DNA of 64,000 nt from CBFDBF01 sp050287965 (GTDB lineage: Bacteria; Pseudomonadota; Gammaproteobacteria; Chromatiales; Chromatiaceae), in assembly GCA_050287965.1 (NCBI GenBank), contig JBNKCX010000018.1:47485-111484 (forward strand), written 5' to 3'. Position 1 is the stretch's first letter. Every line of letters begins with the position of its first letter. The notes under the pieces were generated by a model. It searched no databases and had not been told where the DNA came from. It saw only the letters and a program-made list of their open reading frames with translations. Both the position numbers and the translations under genes were made by a program. Shown one piece after another: positions 1-8,912 of the stretch.

Positions 1-850
1 CGATTTCGATCCAATCTTCACCGGTTTCGATCCCGGCGCCCGCCTCACGCAGCTTGCCGATAACGGAATCCACCAGGGAGGCCTGAGTATCCCGCACCCT
101 GATGTGACCGCCGGTAATGGCCGCAGCCACCAGGAAGGTGCCCGTTTCGATACGGTCCGGCAGGACCTGATAATGGGTCCCGTGCAGCCGATCCACTCCT
201 TCGATGACGATGGTATCCGTACCCGCCCCGCTGATCTTGGCCCCCATGGCATTGAGAAAGTCGGCAAGATCCACGACCTCCGGCTCCCGGGCCGCGTTCT
301 CAATAACCGTTTCACCGTCCGCCAGAGCGGCCGCCATCATCAGGTTCTCCGTACCCGTCACGGTAACCAGTTCCATTAACAACCTTGCCCCTCTGAGCCG
401 GTTGGCGCGAGCCCGGATATATCCCCCTTCCACCTGGATATCCGCACCCATGGCCCGCAAGCCCTCGATATGCAGATTTACCGGCCGGGAACCGATGGCG
501 CAGCCGCCGGGCAGGGAAACATCCGCCTGCCCAAAACGGGCCAGCAGCGGCCCCAGCACCAGAATTGAGGCGCGCATGGTTTTCACCAACTCATAGGGAG
601 CGGAAAAATCATGTATAGAGCTGGTATCAACCTCGATACGCATTCGCTCATCCACCATCAGCCGCACTCCCATACGCCCAAGCAGTTCCATGGTGGTGGT
701 GATATCGTGCAGGTGGGGTAAATTCCCTATAACAACGTTTCCCTCCGCCAGTAGCGTCGCCGCCAGGATTGGTAATGCGGCGTTTTTAGCGCCGGCGATG
801 CGTACGTCACCCTGTAACGTGGTACCGCCTTTAATGATCAGCTTATCCAT
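1..850 (-). CDS. murA: UDP-N-acetylglucosamine 1-carboxyvinyltransferase, C-terminal part cut off by window edge
   Basis: Catalyses the first committed cytoplasmic step of peptidoglycan synthesis, transferring enolpyruvate from PEP to UDP-GlcNAc. Reading back from the ATG at 848-850 gives 283 codons of an expected ~420. The start MDKLIIKGGTTLQGDV is typical, and the substrate-binding Lys is in AGAKNAALPIL (K22). The catalytic Cys lies in GGCAIGSRP at residue 117, so the enzyme is of the fosfomycin-sensitive Cys type. The gene follows the mla operon on the same strand after 109 bp. In many gammaproteobacteria a small BolA-like gene (ibaG) lies between mlaB and murA. No room for it exists here. 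Confidence 0.97.
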   Translation of the reverse strand, partial: MDKLIIKGGTTLQGDVRIAGAKNAALPILAATLLAEGNVVIGNLPHLHDITTTMELLGRMGVRLMVDERMRIEVDTSSIHDFSAPYELVKTMRASILVLGPLLARFGQADVSLPGGCAIGSRPVNLHIEGLRAMGADIQVEGGYIRARANRLRGARLLMELVTVTGTENLMMAAALADGETVIENAAREPEVVDLADFLNAMGAKISGAGTDTIVIEGVDRLHGTHYQVLPDRIETGTFLVAAAITGGHIRVRDTQASLVDSVIGKLREAGAGIETGEDWIEI

Positions 851-959
851 TGAGAATCTAGTTGGTGATTGGCCAGCAGGTCGGGGCCGCCGGGGGCCTC
901 GGTTGGGAAAGCGCCCTATGATATAGAAAAAGGGGGCGTAACGGAAAGGAAAAAGCGGC

Positions 960-1268
960 TCAGCCCCCCGCTACAGGAAGCAGGCCGTCGACATTACTGA
1001 GCTTGGCGATCCTGATCAGCGCATCCGGAACATTGCGGAATTTGATGTCGGCATTGTTGTTCCTTGCCCACTCCACCCACTCAAGCAGCAATGCCAATCC
1101 CGCGCTGTCGACGCGGGGAACTTTTTCAAAATCTATAATGATGCGACTGCATTGGGCAAACAGCGTATTTGCCTGATTCCACAGCGAAGGTACCGATCCG
1201 ATCACAAGATCACCCGCCAGGTGCAATACCTTGGCCTCTTCCGGCGGTTTTACCGTAGCGCTAGGCAT
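960..1268 (-). CDS. mlaB: STAS-domain protein of the Mla phospholipid transporter
   Basis: A 102-residue cytoplasmic STAS protein. MlaB binds the MlaF ATPase and stabilises the MlaFEDB inner-membrane complex, which moves phospholipids between the membranes. The STAS signature VDSAGLALLLEW is at residues 53-64, with the conserved Ser at 55. The start overlaps the end of mlaC by 8 bp, which implies coupled translation as last gene of mlaFEDCB. Sequence conservation in this family is low, so the assignment leans on the operon as well as on the STAS motif. Confidence 0.9.
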   Translation of the reverse strand: MPSATVKPPEEAKVLHLAGDLVIGSVPSLWNQANTLFAQCSRIIIDFEKVPRVDSAGLALLLEWVEWARNNNADIKFRNVPDALIRIAKLSNVDGLLPVAGG

Positions 1269-1875
1269 CCTTGCTGTTATGCTCCGCGAGCATCTTGATC
1301 AGGCCGCTCAGGCTGTAGCGGCGTATTTTCGAGGCGTAATTGGTTCGGTAGGTTGATACCAGGCTCAGATTATCGATAACAACGTCATATACCTTCCACT
1401 CCCCCGCGTGAAGATAAAGCTTGTAGCCGATAGGGATGGCCGGAGCGCCGTTGTCACGCAGGATGGTTTCCACCTCCACCCGCTCATCTTCCGGCGCGCT
1501 TTGTACCGGAAGATACTCGATTTTCTGGCCGGAATAGTTCAGAAGCGCCGTTGCATAGGTGCGCACCAGCAGCTCCCGGAACTCTTTTACAAACGCTTTT
1601 CTCTCCTCCGGTTTCGCCTTTCGCCAGTATTTCCCGAGGACCAACTGCGACATCCTCTCGAAGTCGAAGTGGGGCAGAACGATTTCTTCCACCAGCGGGT
1701 AGATCCTACCCGGGAACTGATTCAGCTCCTTCTTGCGGCCCTGCATCTCTTCCAGCATCCGGTCGGAGGTGCTCTTCACGACCTCCAACGGAGCCTGGGC
1801 CGCCAGCGGCTGCACCCAGAACAGCAACAGCACTGCCCACAGCAAATTACGCCTATTATTGGCTAGCTTCACCAT
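1261..1875 (-). CDS. mlaC: Periplasmic phospholipid-binding protein of the Mla pathway
   Basis: A 204-residue periplasmic shuttle that carries phospholipids between the outer-membrane MlaA complex and MlaFEDB. The N-terminus is a clear signal peptide (basic NNRR, hydrophobic LLWAVLLLFW, cleavage after AAQA). The mature part holds the Tol_Tol_Ttg2/MlaC pattern, including FDFERMSQLVLGKYW and the later KVYDVVIDNLSLV. An upstream start at 1914 is possible, but the ATG at 1875 is preceded by GAAGAAGGTGG and puts the signal peptide at the very N-terminus, so it is preferred. It overlaps the end of mlaD by 20 bp. Confidence 0.93.
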   Translation of the reverse strand: MVKLANNRRNLLWAVLLLFWVQPLAAQAPLEVVKSTSDRMLEEMQGRKKELNQFPGRIYPLVEEIVLPHFDFERMSQLVLGKYWRKAKPEERKAFVKEFRELLVRTYATALLNYSGQKIEYLPVQSAPEDERVEVETILRDNGAPAIPIGYKLYLHAGEWKVYDVVIDNLSLVSTYRTNYASKIRRYSLSGLIKMLAEHNSKDA

Positions 1876-2341
1876 CGCCACCTTCTTCGGCCTGATTAAA
1901 CAGGAACTGACCAATGATCTCCTCCAACACCAGCGATGACTGGGTCAGAGTTATCTCACCACCCTCCTGCAGATATACATCGCTCCCACCCGGATCCAGC
2001 CCTATGTACTGTTCGCCAAGCAGTCCCGCGGTAAAAATTTTCGCGAAGGTATCCTCAGGGATCATATTGTACTGTCGTTCGATGGTCATAGTGACCACCG
2101 CTTCATAAGTTCGCTCATCAAAGGTGATATTGGTCACACGCCCGACGCGGACACCAGCCATGGTAACCGGCGCCTTAACCTTGAGACTGCCAATATTGTC
2201 AAAACGGGCGGTAATCACATAGCCTTCCTCGTTGGACATCAAGCTCAGATTACTGACCTGCATTGCAAGGAAAAACAGCGCCACCAGTCCCGCTGCCATG
2301 AATGCACCTACCAGAATCTCTACCGCTCTGCTCTTTCCCAT
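1856..2341 (-). CDS. mlaD: MCE-domain subunit of the Mla phospholipid transporter
   Basis: A 161-residue protein anchored in the inner membrane by one N-terminal segment (VEILVGAFMAAGLVALFFLA), followed by one periplasmic MCE domain. MlaD forms a hexameric ring that carries lipid between MlaE and MlaC. MCE features include YVITARFDNIGSLKVKAPV and VRVGRVTNITFD, and the conserved tail motif GLLGEQYIGLDPGG. The ATG at 2341 follows GGAGACTGAGCCG and leaves 4 bp after mlaE. A TTG five codons earlier would overlap mlaE and is less likely. Confidence 0.95.
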   Translation of the reverse strand: MGKSRAVEILVGAFMAAGLVALFFLAMQVSNLSLMSNEEGYVITARFDNIGSLKVKAPVTMAGVRVGRVTNITFDERTYEAVVTMTIERQYNMIPEDTFAKIFTAGLLGEQYIGLDPGGSDVYLQEGGEITLTQSSLVLEEIIGQFLFNQAEEGGDGEASQ

Positions 2342-2345
2342 CGGC

Positions 2346-3125
2346 TCAGTCTCCAAACATCAGTGCCGTTAAAACAAAATCGAGGCCCAATACCGCCAGC
2401 GAAGATTGCACCACGGTCCTGGTGGTGGCCCGGCTCACCCCTTCCGAGGTCGGAACGGAATCATACCCCTGAAACAGCGCGATCCAGGCACAGACAATGC
2501 CGAAAACCAGGCTCTTGATAACGCCATTATATATATCATCCTCCAGGTCGATCTTGGCCTGCATCTGCGACCAGAAGGCACCGTCATCCACTCCCAGCAA
2601 TCCGACGCCCACGAAGTATCCGCCCAACACGCCCAGGGCGCTGAAAAGCGCCGCCAGCAGCGGCATGGAGATAAATCCGGCCATGAATCGCGGGGTGAGG
2701 ATCCGCTTGACCGGGTCCACCGCCATCATCTCCAGCCCGGAGAGCTGTTCCGTCGCCTTCATGAGCCCTATCTCCGCGGTCAGCGCGGAACCGGCACGAC
2801 CGGCAAACAACAGCGCCGTAACCACCGGCCCCAGCTCACGCACCAGAGATGCCGCCACCATAACCCCAAGGGTCTGTTCCGCACCAAACTGAGAAAGGAT
2901 GTAGTGCCCCTGAAGTCCCAGCACCATCCCCACAAATATACCCGAAACCGCGATAATAAGGACCGTGAGCACGCCCACCGAATAAAGCTGCACCAGCAGC
3001 AACCGGGGCCGCCGCACCAGCCCGGACAGGCCGCTCAGGATCCAGAGAAACAGGATATGGGCCCGGCCAAGACGTTCGACAACTCCGAGGCCGACCCTTC
3101 CCAGGCGGGCAAGCTGCTCTAACAT
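2346..3125 (-). CDS. mlaE: Permease subunit of the Mla phospholipid transporter
   Basis: A 259-residue MlaE/YrbE-type integral membrane permease with about five hydrophobic segments. Family motifs are visible: GMVLGLQGHYILSQFGAE, the signature LVRELGPVVTALLFAGRAGSA, and EIGLMKATEQLSGLEMMAVDP. With MlaF it forms the ABC core that extracts or inserts phospholipids in the inner membrane. The ATG at 3125 is preceded by GAGGTGTCC. A GTG two codons upstream lacks room for a ribosome-binding site. It lies 37 bp after mlaF in the same operon. Confidence 0.96.
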   Translation of the reverse strand: MLEQLARLGRVGLGVVERLGRAHILFLWILSGLSGLVRRPRLLLVQLYSVGVLTVLIIAVSGIFVGMVLGLQGHYILSQFGAEQTLGVMVAASLVRELGPVVTALLFAGRAGSALTAEIGLMKATEQLSGLEMMAVDPVKRILTPRFMAGFISMPLLAALFSALGVLGGYFVGVGLLGVDDGAFWSQMQAKIDLEDDIYNGVIKSLVFGIVCAWIALFQGYDSVPTSEGVSRATTRTVVQSSLAVLGLDFVLTALMFGD

Positions 3126-3162
3126 GGACACCTCACCATCGACATACTATGCCTCCGCCGTT

Positions 3163-3978
3163 TCATTTCCCAAACAGATCCTGCACCAGGCTGTCTGCCG
3201 GATAATGAAAGGGAACCGGCCCATCCGCCAGCCCGCGCATGAACTGCCTCACCCACCCGGAATCCGAATCGATCATCGCCTTTGATTCGCCGCTCCCCAC
3301 CACTTTGCCGTCGGATATCAGATAGATAAGATCGGCAATCTCCGCCGTCTCTTGAACATCATGGGAAACAATAATACTGGTCAACCGGCTGGCATCGTTG
3401 AGCGCGCGTATCAGGTGGACCAGAATGCCCATAGATATGGGGTCCTGGCCAGTGAAAGGCTCATCATACATGATCATCATCGGATCAAGAGACATGGCGC
3501 GGGCCAGCGCCACTCGCCGCGCCATACCGCCGGACAGTTCACTGGGCATGAGATCACGGGCACCGCGCAGACCAACCGCCTCCAGCTTGAGCAGCACCAG
3601 TTTGCGTATCATGGATTCCGGAAGCGAAGTGTGCTCCCGCAGAGGGTAAGCCACGTTTTCAAAAACGCTGATGTCGGTCAACAACGCCCCGCTCTGGAAC
3701 AGCATCCCCATACGCATGCGTAGCTTGTACAGCTCGCCGGTACCGAGTTTGTGCACGTTCTGACCGTCTACATGGATGGTGCCTGCCTGCGGCCGGAGCT
3801 GGCCGCCGATAAGTTTCAGCAGCGTTGTTTTGCCGGTGCCGCTGGGCCCCATAATGGCAGTGACCTTACCACGTGGAATATCGATATCGACACCGTCGAA
3901 TATCGCCCGTTCCCCGCGAAAAAAGCGCAGGCCTCTTATTCTGACCAGGGGATCACCGGTTGAGGGGGACTCAAACAT
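3163..3978 (-). CDS. mlaF: ATPase subunit of the Mla phospholipid transporter
   Basis: A 271-residue cytoplasmic ABC ATPase that powers the Mla system and is the first gene of mlaFEDCB. Walker A is GPSGTGKT at residues 44-51, the signature is LSGGMARR near 148-155, and Walker B is MIMYDEPF with catalytic Glu 173. The H-loop is IIVSHD. The C-terminus LADGPVPFHYPADSL matches the MlaF extension that contacts the neighbouring subunit and MlaB. The ribosome-binding site is GGAGAGAA. The 180 bp to ampG upstream holds no gene and probably contains the operon promoter. Confidence 0.96.
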   Translation of the reverse strand: MFESPSTGDPLVRIRGLRFFRGERAIFDGVDIDIPRGKVTAIMGPSGTGKTTLLKLIGGQLRPQAGTIHVDGQNVHKLGTGELYKLRMRMGMLFQSGALLTDISVFENVAYPLREHTSLPESMIRKLVLLKLEAVGLRGARDLMPSELSGGMARRVALARAMSLDPMMIMYDEPFTGQDPISMGILVHLIRALNDASRLTSIIVSHDVQETAEIADLIYLISDGKVVGSGESKAMIDSDSGWVRQFMRGLADGPVPFHYPADSLVQDLFGK

Positions 3979-4157
3979 GACTATTCTTCTCTCCGTTCAG
4001 GCACCGACTCCCATCCTTGCACGGCCTGGAGGGGCGAGACCTCATTCTCACCTTTGCCAACCGGGAACGTCAACTTACCATTCTACCATCCATCGCCTGC
4101 GAGAAAACGCCGGTCGGAAAGTACCGCGTGCCGATCTTCCTCAACGGTCGGCCTTGA

Positions 4158-5426
4158 TCAAAGCAACGCTCCCCCGTAACGGGTGGAGTCCCGCCCATGC
4201 AACCACCAGAGCAGCAGCAGTCCGGGTATCGCAATCAACGCGCAGAACAGGAAGAACCCGACCCATCCCATCCACTCCGCCATAAAGCCGGTGGGCGTGG
4301 CCGCTATTACCCGCGGAATTCCCATGAAACTGGTAAGCAGGGCATATTGAGTGGCCGTGAATTTTTTGTTGGTCAGACTGGCCATGAAAGCGATATAGGC
4401 GGCTGTACCCAAACCGCTGCTGAAATTCTCAAAGGCGATCACCCCCGCCAATCCCGGCAGGCTGTACCCTATCAGCGCCAGAACCGAGAACCCCACGGTG
4501 GAGATCCCCTGAAGAATCCCGAAGGACCAGAGCGAACGATAGATCCCCAGCCGCATAATCAGAACACCCCCCACGAACCCGCCCGCAACCGTCGCCCAGA
4601 ATCCGAACAGCTTCACAACCGCGCCGATCTCAGTCTTGGTAAAACCGATATCGAGGTAAAACGGAGTTGTCATGTGGGATGCCATGGAATCCCCGATCTT
4701 GTATAGCAGTATGAACAGCAGTATCAGCACCGCATCCTGCCGCCGAAAATACTCCACGAACGGATGCACCACCGCTTCCAGCAATGTCCTGGGGCCGCCT
4801 TCGGCAACCGGCGGCTCCGGGGCCAGCAGGGTGAGCGCTACCGCCAGCAGCATGATCCCGGCCATCACCAGGTACACCTGGGTAAAGGGGATATGGTCGG
4901 CCAGTATCAGCCCGCCACCGCCTGCAACCAGCATGCCGGTCTTGTAGCCATAGACATAGAGCGACGCCCCCAACCCCTGTTCTTCGTCAGCGAGGGCCTC
5001 CCGGCGATAGGCATCCACGACGATATCCTGGCTGGCGGAAAAAAAGGTGACCAGCAGTGCCGCAAACGCGACCCCAAAAGGGTTGATTCCCGGCTGGGAG
5101 AACGCCAACCCCACCAAAGACCCGATCAGAGCAAGTTGAGAGAGCACCAGCCAGCCCCGTCTCCGGCCCAGCAGCGCCGGCGTATAGCGGTCCATCAGAG
5201 GTGCCCAGAGAAACTTCAGGGTATAGGGTATGCCCACCAGGGCGAAGAGACCTATGGTAGTAAGATCCACCCCTTCCTCTTTCATCCAGGCCTGCAGTAC
5301 AGAGCCGGTCAGCAGCAACGGCAACCCACAGGCAAACCCCATGAACGCCGCCACCAGCATGCGGCCGCTGAAGACGGCCCGCAGGATCTCCCTGCCGTTT
5401 TTCGTTTTGTAATTGGAAGAGACCAC
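4158..5426 (-). CDS. ampG: AmpG-family major facilitator (muropeptide permease)
   Basis: A 422-residue MFS protein with about twelve transmembrane helices. The N-terminal pattern GLPLLLTGSVLQAWMKEEGV, then GIPYTLKFLWAPLMDRYTPALLGRRRGW, is characteristic of AmpG, which imports GlcNAc-anhydroMurNAc peptides for cell-wall recycling. AmpG of E. coli is longer (14 helices); this is the short form common in other proteobacteria. The start is a GTG with AAGGA upstream. Paralogues with this fold can serve other substrates, so specificity is inferred. It is divergent from pyrE. Confidence 0.85.
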   Translation of the reverse strand: MVSSNYKTKNGREILRAVFSGRMLVAAFMGFACGLPLLLTGSVLQAWMKEEGVDLTTIGLFALVGIPYTLKFLWAPLMDRYTPALLGRRRGWLVLSQLALIGSLVGLAFSQPGINPFGVAFAALLVTFFSASQDIVVDAYRREALADEEQGLGASLYVYGYKTGMLVAGGGGLILADHIPFTQVYLVMAGIMLLAVALTLLAPEPPVAEGGPRTLLEAVVHPFVEYFRRQDAVLILLFILLYKIGDSMASHMTTPFYLDIGFTKTEIGAVVKLFGFWATVAGGFVGGVLIMRLGIYRSLWSFGILQGISTVGFSVLALIGYSLPGLAGVIAFENFSSGLGTAAYIAFMASLTNKKFTATQYALLTSFMGIPRVIAATPTGFMAEWMGWVGFFLFCALIAIPGLLLLWWLHGRDSTRYGGALL

Positions 5427-5552
5427 CGATCATGGATCCTTTGGATTCAGCCGAAGCAAACAAACGGGAGAGTATACCATCGCGCAATGCCCCTACTTGC
5501 GTCCAACTTCACCGCCGCCGACAATGGACCCCATCTTCCTGGAGAGTGAACA

Positions 5553-6194
5553 ATGCAAGATTACCAACGGGAGTTTCTCGATTTCGCCCTGGATACCGGC
5601 GTGCTGCGTTTTGGGGAGTTCACCCTGAAATCCGGCCGCCTCAGCCCCTACTTCTTTAATGCCGGCCTGTTCAACACCGGCGCCAGCCTGGCGCGGCTCG
5701 GACGTTTTTACGCCCAGGCCATTGTTGCTTCCGGATTGCAGTTTGATCTGCTGTTCGGGCCGGCCTACAAAGGCATTCCGCTGGCGGCGGTCACCGCCGC
5801 CGCTCTCTATGACCAGCACGGAATCGATATCCCTTACGCCTTCAATCGCAAGGAAGCCAAAACACACGGCGAGGGGGGATCCATCGTCGGCCATGAACTC
5901 CAGGGGCGAATTGCAATCATAGATGATGTAATCACGGCCGGAACCGCCATTCGGGAATCGATGGAGATCATCAGGACCCAGGGGGCGGAGCCGGCAGGCG
6001 TGGTGATCGCCCTGGACCGGCAGGAGCAGGGAACGGGTCCCCGCTCCGCGATCCAGGAAGTGGAAGATGAGTATTCCATTCCGGTGACGGCCATCGTGCG
6101 GCTGGAGGACATGATCGATTACCTCGCGCAACAGCCGGATGCCGAGGCCATTTTACAAAGTATTCGCGGATATCGTTCACAATACGGTGTCTAA
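5553..6194 (+). CDS. pyrE: Orotate phosphoribosyltransferase
   Basis: A 213-residue cytoplasmic enzyme that joins orotate to PRPP in UMP synthesis. The PRPP-binding loop RIAIIDDVITAGTAIRE lies near residues 119-135. Substrate-loop features are TLKSGRLSPYFFNAGLF near the N-terminus and FNRKEAKTHGEGG near residue 100. Length is typical. The ribosome-binding site is GGAGAG, 6 bases before the ATG. The position close to slmA-argB-algC-dut-coaBC repeats an arrangement known from Pseudomonas. Confidence 0.97.
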   Translation: MQDYQREFLDFALDTGVLRFGEFTLKSGRLSPYFFNAGLFNTGASLARLGRFYAQAIVASGLQFDLLFGPAYKGIPLAAVTAAALYDQHGIDIPYAFNRKEAKTHGEGGSIVGHELQGRIAIIDDVITAGTAIRESMEIIRTQGAEPAGVVIALDRQEQGTGPRSAIQEVEDEYSIPVTAIVRLEDMIDYLAQQPDAEAILQSIRGYRSQYGV

Positions 6195-6221
6195 AATGTT
6201 GCTACACTTTTGAAACCTTAA

Positions 6222-7385
6222 ATGTTCAATCAGTCTGGATTACCACTTTTGAAAACGACCTTTGCACAACCCGAATCCCTTACGTGGAGAATTGTTTTCA
6301 GCGCCGCCCTGCCTGCAATAATCCTGGCCCTGGCCGCGACCACCGCCGACGCCAAGATGTACCGCTGGGTGGACAAGGATGGAAACGTACACTATTCCGA
6401 CAAGGTTCCCCCGACCGAGGTGGATCAGGCGCGTACCCAGCTCAACGAGCGGGGCATTGCCGTGGAGCAGGTTGAGAGGGCCAAGACGCCGGAGGAACTC
6501 GCCCGCGATAAGGAATTGGAAGAGATGCGCGCCGAGCAGCAGCGCCTTATTGAAAAACAGAAGGCGGAAGACCGGGTGCTGCTCGCTACCTTCCGCAGCG
6601 AAGAAGATATTCATCTGGCGCGGGACGGCAAGGTGACGGCGGTTGGGGTCATGATCCAGATCCTGCGCAATAACATCGAAAATGCCAAATCCCGCCTGGA
6701 AGATCTGCAGATGATGGCCGCCGACCAGGAACGGCGTGGCGAGAAGGTCTCCAAAGCCACGCTGGATGAGATCGAAGGCAAACGGAACCAGATCAAGGAC
6801 AGTTACGCATCCATCCTGCAGCGGGAACAGGAGCAGGAGGAGATCAGGAAAAAGTTTCAGTATGACGTAGAGCGGTTTCGTACCCTGAAGAACCTGCGCC
6901 CCCGGGAGCAGGATGAATCCGCCGAAGATAGCGGTGAAGGAACTCTGCTGGAGACAGTCGTCATGTGCGAGGACGAACCCACATGCGGCGCCTTGTGGAA
7001 ACGGGCGGAAGGGTATCTGAAGGCCCATGCCACCACCCCGCTGCAACTGCTCGGCAAAAGCATCTTGATGACCAAGGCGCCGTTGAAGGATGATGACATC
7101 AGCATCACCATTTCCCGCATTACCGACAAGGAAGATGCCGGGGTCCGTCTGTTTATGGACCTACAGTGCAAGAACTCCCCTCTCGGCAAAGAGTTATGTC
7201 GTAGCGACAAGGTACGGAATATCCGGGCCGATTTCCGCCGCACACTGACGGCCGGAACTGAAGCTGAAACCGGAACCGGAGCCGAAGCTGAAACCGGAAC
7301 CGAAGCCGAAGCCGAAGCTGAAGCTGAAACCGGAACCGAAACTGAGGCCGGAACCGGAACCGAAGCCGACACCAACGCCGAATAA
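6222..7385 (+). CDS. Exported DUF4124 protein with coiled coil and acidic repeat tail
   Basis: A 387-residue protein of unknown function. A signal peptide (residues ~20-44, ending TTADA) is followed at once by a DUF4124 domain, recognised by MYRWVDKDGNVHYSDKVPP at 46-64. Residues ~80-215 are rich in E, K, Q and R with heptad character, suggesting a long coiled coil. A segment near 250-320 has two Cys (MCEDEPTCGALW), possibly a disulphide. The last ~45 residues are a low-complexity Glu/Thr/Gly/Ala tail. Start choice is uncertain: the ATG has no good ribosome-binding site, and a TTG at 6249 would also keep the signal peptide. It converges on slmA with only 5 bp between stops. Confidence 0.8.
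   Translation: MFNQSGLPLLKTTFAQPESLTWRIVFSAALPAIILALAATTADAKMYRWVDKDGNVHYSDKVPPTEVDQARTQLNERGIAVEQVERAKTPEELARDKELEEMRAEQQRLIEKQKAEDRVLLATFRSEEDIHLARDGKVTAVGVMIQILRNNIENAKSRLEDLQMMAADQERRGEKVSKATLDEIEGKRNQIKDSYASILQREQEQEEIRKKFQYDVERFRTLKNLRPREQDESAEDSGEGTLLETVVMCEDEPTCGALWKRAEGYLKAHATTPLQLLGKSILMTKAPLKDDDISITISRITDKEDAGVRLFMDLQCKNSPLGKELCRSDKVRNIRADFRRTLTAGTEAETGTGAEAETGTEAEAEAEAETGTETEAGTGTEADTNAE
7248..7382 (+). repeat. Hexanucleotide-periodic tract coding the acidic tail of the DUF4124 protein
   Basis: About 135 bp made of six-base units of the types accgga, gccgaa and gctgaa in imperfect tandem, giving alternating Glu-Thr-Gly-Thr and Glu-Ala-Glu-Ala peptide. Because the unit is a multiple of three, slippage would change tail length without shifting frame. 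The tract ends at the stop codon, immediately before the convergent slmA. Confidence 0.8.
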
Positions 7386-7390
7386 CACTG

Positions 7391-7972
7391 CTACCCGAGT
7401 ATCGCCGGTTCCAGCATCCGCCACTGCTCCTCCCAGCCCTGGAGGGGCGAGTGGCGGAAGCGGCTGCGCAGAAATCGCTGCAGGCGTCCTTCGACGAAGG
7501 CCAACAGAAGATCGGCACCGACTTCAGCCGCAACCTCCTTATCACTCCCGCGCATGCGCGCTTCCCGCAGGATCTGCCGGAACTGAGTCTGCAACCGGTC
7601 AAAAAACCTCTCCACCCGGGACCGCAGTGGCTCGCTCTCACCTGTCAGCGCATCACCCAGCAACACCCGGGTGATACCGGGGTTTCGATCCGCAAATCCC
7701 AACAGCAAGTAAAGCACCTTTGAACAACGGTGATAGGTGTCCTTTTCCTCTTCAAGGATCTGATTGATACGGGAAAATACCGTCTCTTCCGCGAATGCGA
7801 TGAGCGCCTCGTACATCTTCGCCTTACTGGGAAAATGACGATAGAGCGCAGCCTCCGAAACGCCGGCGGCCCGCGCCAGCAGTGCGGTGGTTATTCGCTC
7901 ACCGGGACTTTTTTCGAGTTCGGCCGCAAGGGTTTCCAGAATCTGCTGCCGGCGGGAAATCTTCTCACCCAT
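7391..7972 (-). CDS. slmA: TetR-type nucleoid occlusion factor
   Basis: A 193-residue DNA-binding protein. SlmA binds sites spread over the chromosome and blocks FtsZ assembly over the nucleoid. The N-terminal TetR helix-turn-helix is at about residues 20-66 (ITTALLARAAGVSEAALYRHFPSK in frame). The SlmA-specific downstream part includes ALIAFAEETVFSRIN and GITRVLLGDALTGE. It lies 12 bp after argB on the same strand, as in Pseudomonas. Ordinary TetR regulators differ in the C-terminal domain, so the SlmA call is firm. Confidence 0.93.
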   Translation of the reverse strand: MGEKISRRQQILETLAAELEKSPGERITTALLARAAGVSEAALYRHFPSKAKMYEALIAFAEETVFSRINQILEEEKDTYHRCSKVLYLLLGFADRNPGITRVLLGDALTGESEPLRSRVERFFDRLQTQFRQILREARMRGSDKEVAAEVGADLLLAFVEGRLQRFLRSRFRHSPLQGWEEQWRMLEPAILG

Positions 7973-7984
7973 GGAAAAACGGCG

Positions 7985-8881
7985 TCAGCGACGACGAATA
8001 AGGGTTCCGACACCCTCGTCGGTAAAGATTTCCAGCAAAACCGCGTGCTGCACCCTGCCGTCGATGATATGGGAGGTCTGCACTCCGGCGTTCACCGCAT
8101 CCAACGCGCAACGTATCTTCGGCAACATGCCGCCATGGATGGTACCGTCCGTTATCAGTTCATCCACTCGCTCGGTGGTCAAACCGGTGAGCAGTTTCCC
8201 GTTCTTGTCCAGCAACCCCGCCGTGTTGGTCAGAAGGATCAACTTCTCCGCCTTCAGCACTTCGGCCACCTTGCCCGCCACCAGGTCGGCGTTGATGTTG
8301 TAGGAATGGCCGTCCTCGCCGATACCGATGGGCGCGATCACCGGGACGAAACCCCCGTTTACCAGCATATCAACTACGCCGGCATCGATGCTTTCCACCT
8401 CACCGACATGTCCGATATCGATGATCTCCGACGTCTCCAGTTCCGGACCGTTGTTGACCAGCTGTAACTTACGGGCACGTATCAGATCGCCGTCCTTTCC
8501 GGTCAGCCCCACCGCTCCGCCGCCATGACGGTTGATAAGGTTGACTATCTCCTTGTTTACCAGGCCGCCGAGTACCATCTCCACCACGTCCATGGTCTCG
8601 CTGTCGGTTACCCGCATCCCCTGCACGAACTCGCTGCTTTTTCCGAGCCGTTCCAGCAGACTCCCGATCTGCGGACCACCGCCGTGCACCACCACCGGAT
8701 TGATGCCCACGAGCTTCATCAGGACGATGTCACGGGCGAAGCTACTCTTCAGATCCTCGTCCACCATGGCGTTCCCACCGTACTTGATCACGATGGTCTT
8801 ACCCCGGAACCGTTTTATATAAGGCAGGGCCTCGGAGAGGACATGAGCAACGTTGTGGGCCGCTTCTGGCGAGAGACTCAT
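7985..8881 (-). CDS. argB: Acetylglutamate kinase
   Basis: A 298-residue amino-acid-kinase-fold enzyme that phosphorylates N-acetyl-L-glutamate, the second step of arginine synthesis. Motifs: IVIKYGGNAMV with the phosphate-binding Lys 33, VVHGGGPQIG at 64-73, LVNKEIVNLINRHGG, and YNINADLVAGKVAE with the catalytic Asp. The N-terminal helix (residues ~1-25, ending LPYIKRFRGK) is the type that mediates hexamer formation in arginine-sensitive enzymes, which suggests feedback control. It is followed after 12 bp by slmA. Arginine also feeds SpeA, which is encoded at 60-62 kb. Confidence 0.97.
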   Translation of the reverse strand: MSLSPEAAHNVAHVLSEALPYIKRFRGKTIVIKYGGNAMVDEDLKSSFARDIVLMKLVGINPVVVHGGGPQIGSLLERLGKSSEFVQGMRVTDSETMDVVEMVLGGLVNKEIVNLINRHGGGAVGLTGKDGDLIRARKLQLVNNGPELETSEIIDIGHVGEVESIDAGVVDMLVNGGFVPVIAPIGIGEDGHSYNINADLVAGKVAEVLKAEKLILLTNTAGLLDKNGKLLTGLTTERVDELITDGTIHGGMLPKIRCALDAVNAGVQTSHIIDGRVQHAVLLEIFTDEGVGTLIRRR

Positions 8882-8912
8882 AATTGTTATCCTGAATAAA
8901 CCGTATTATTCG

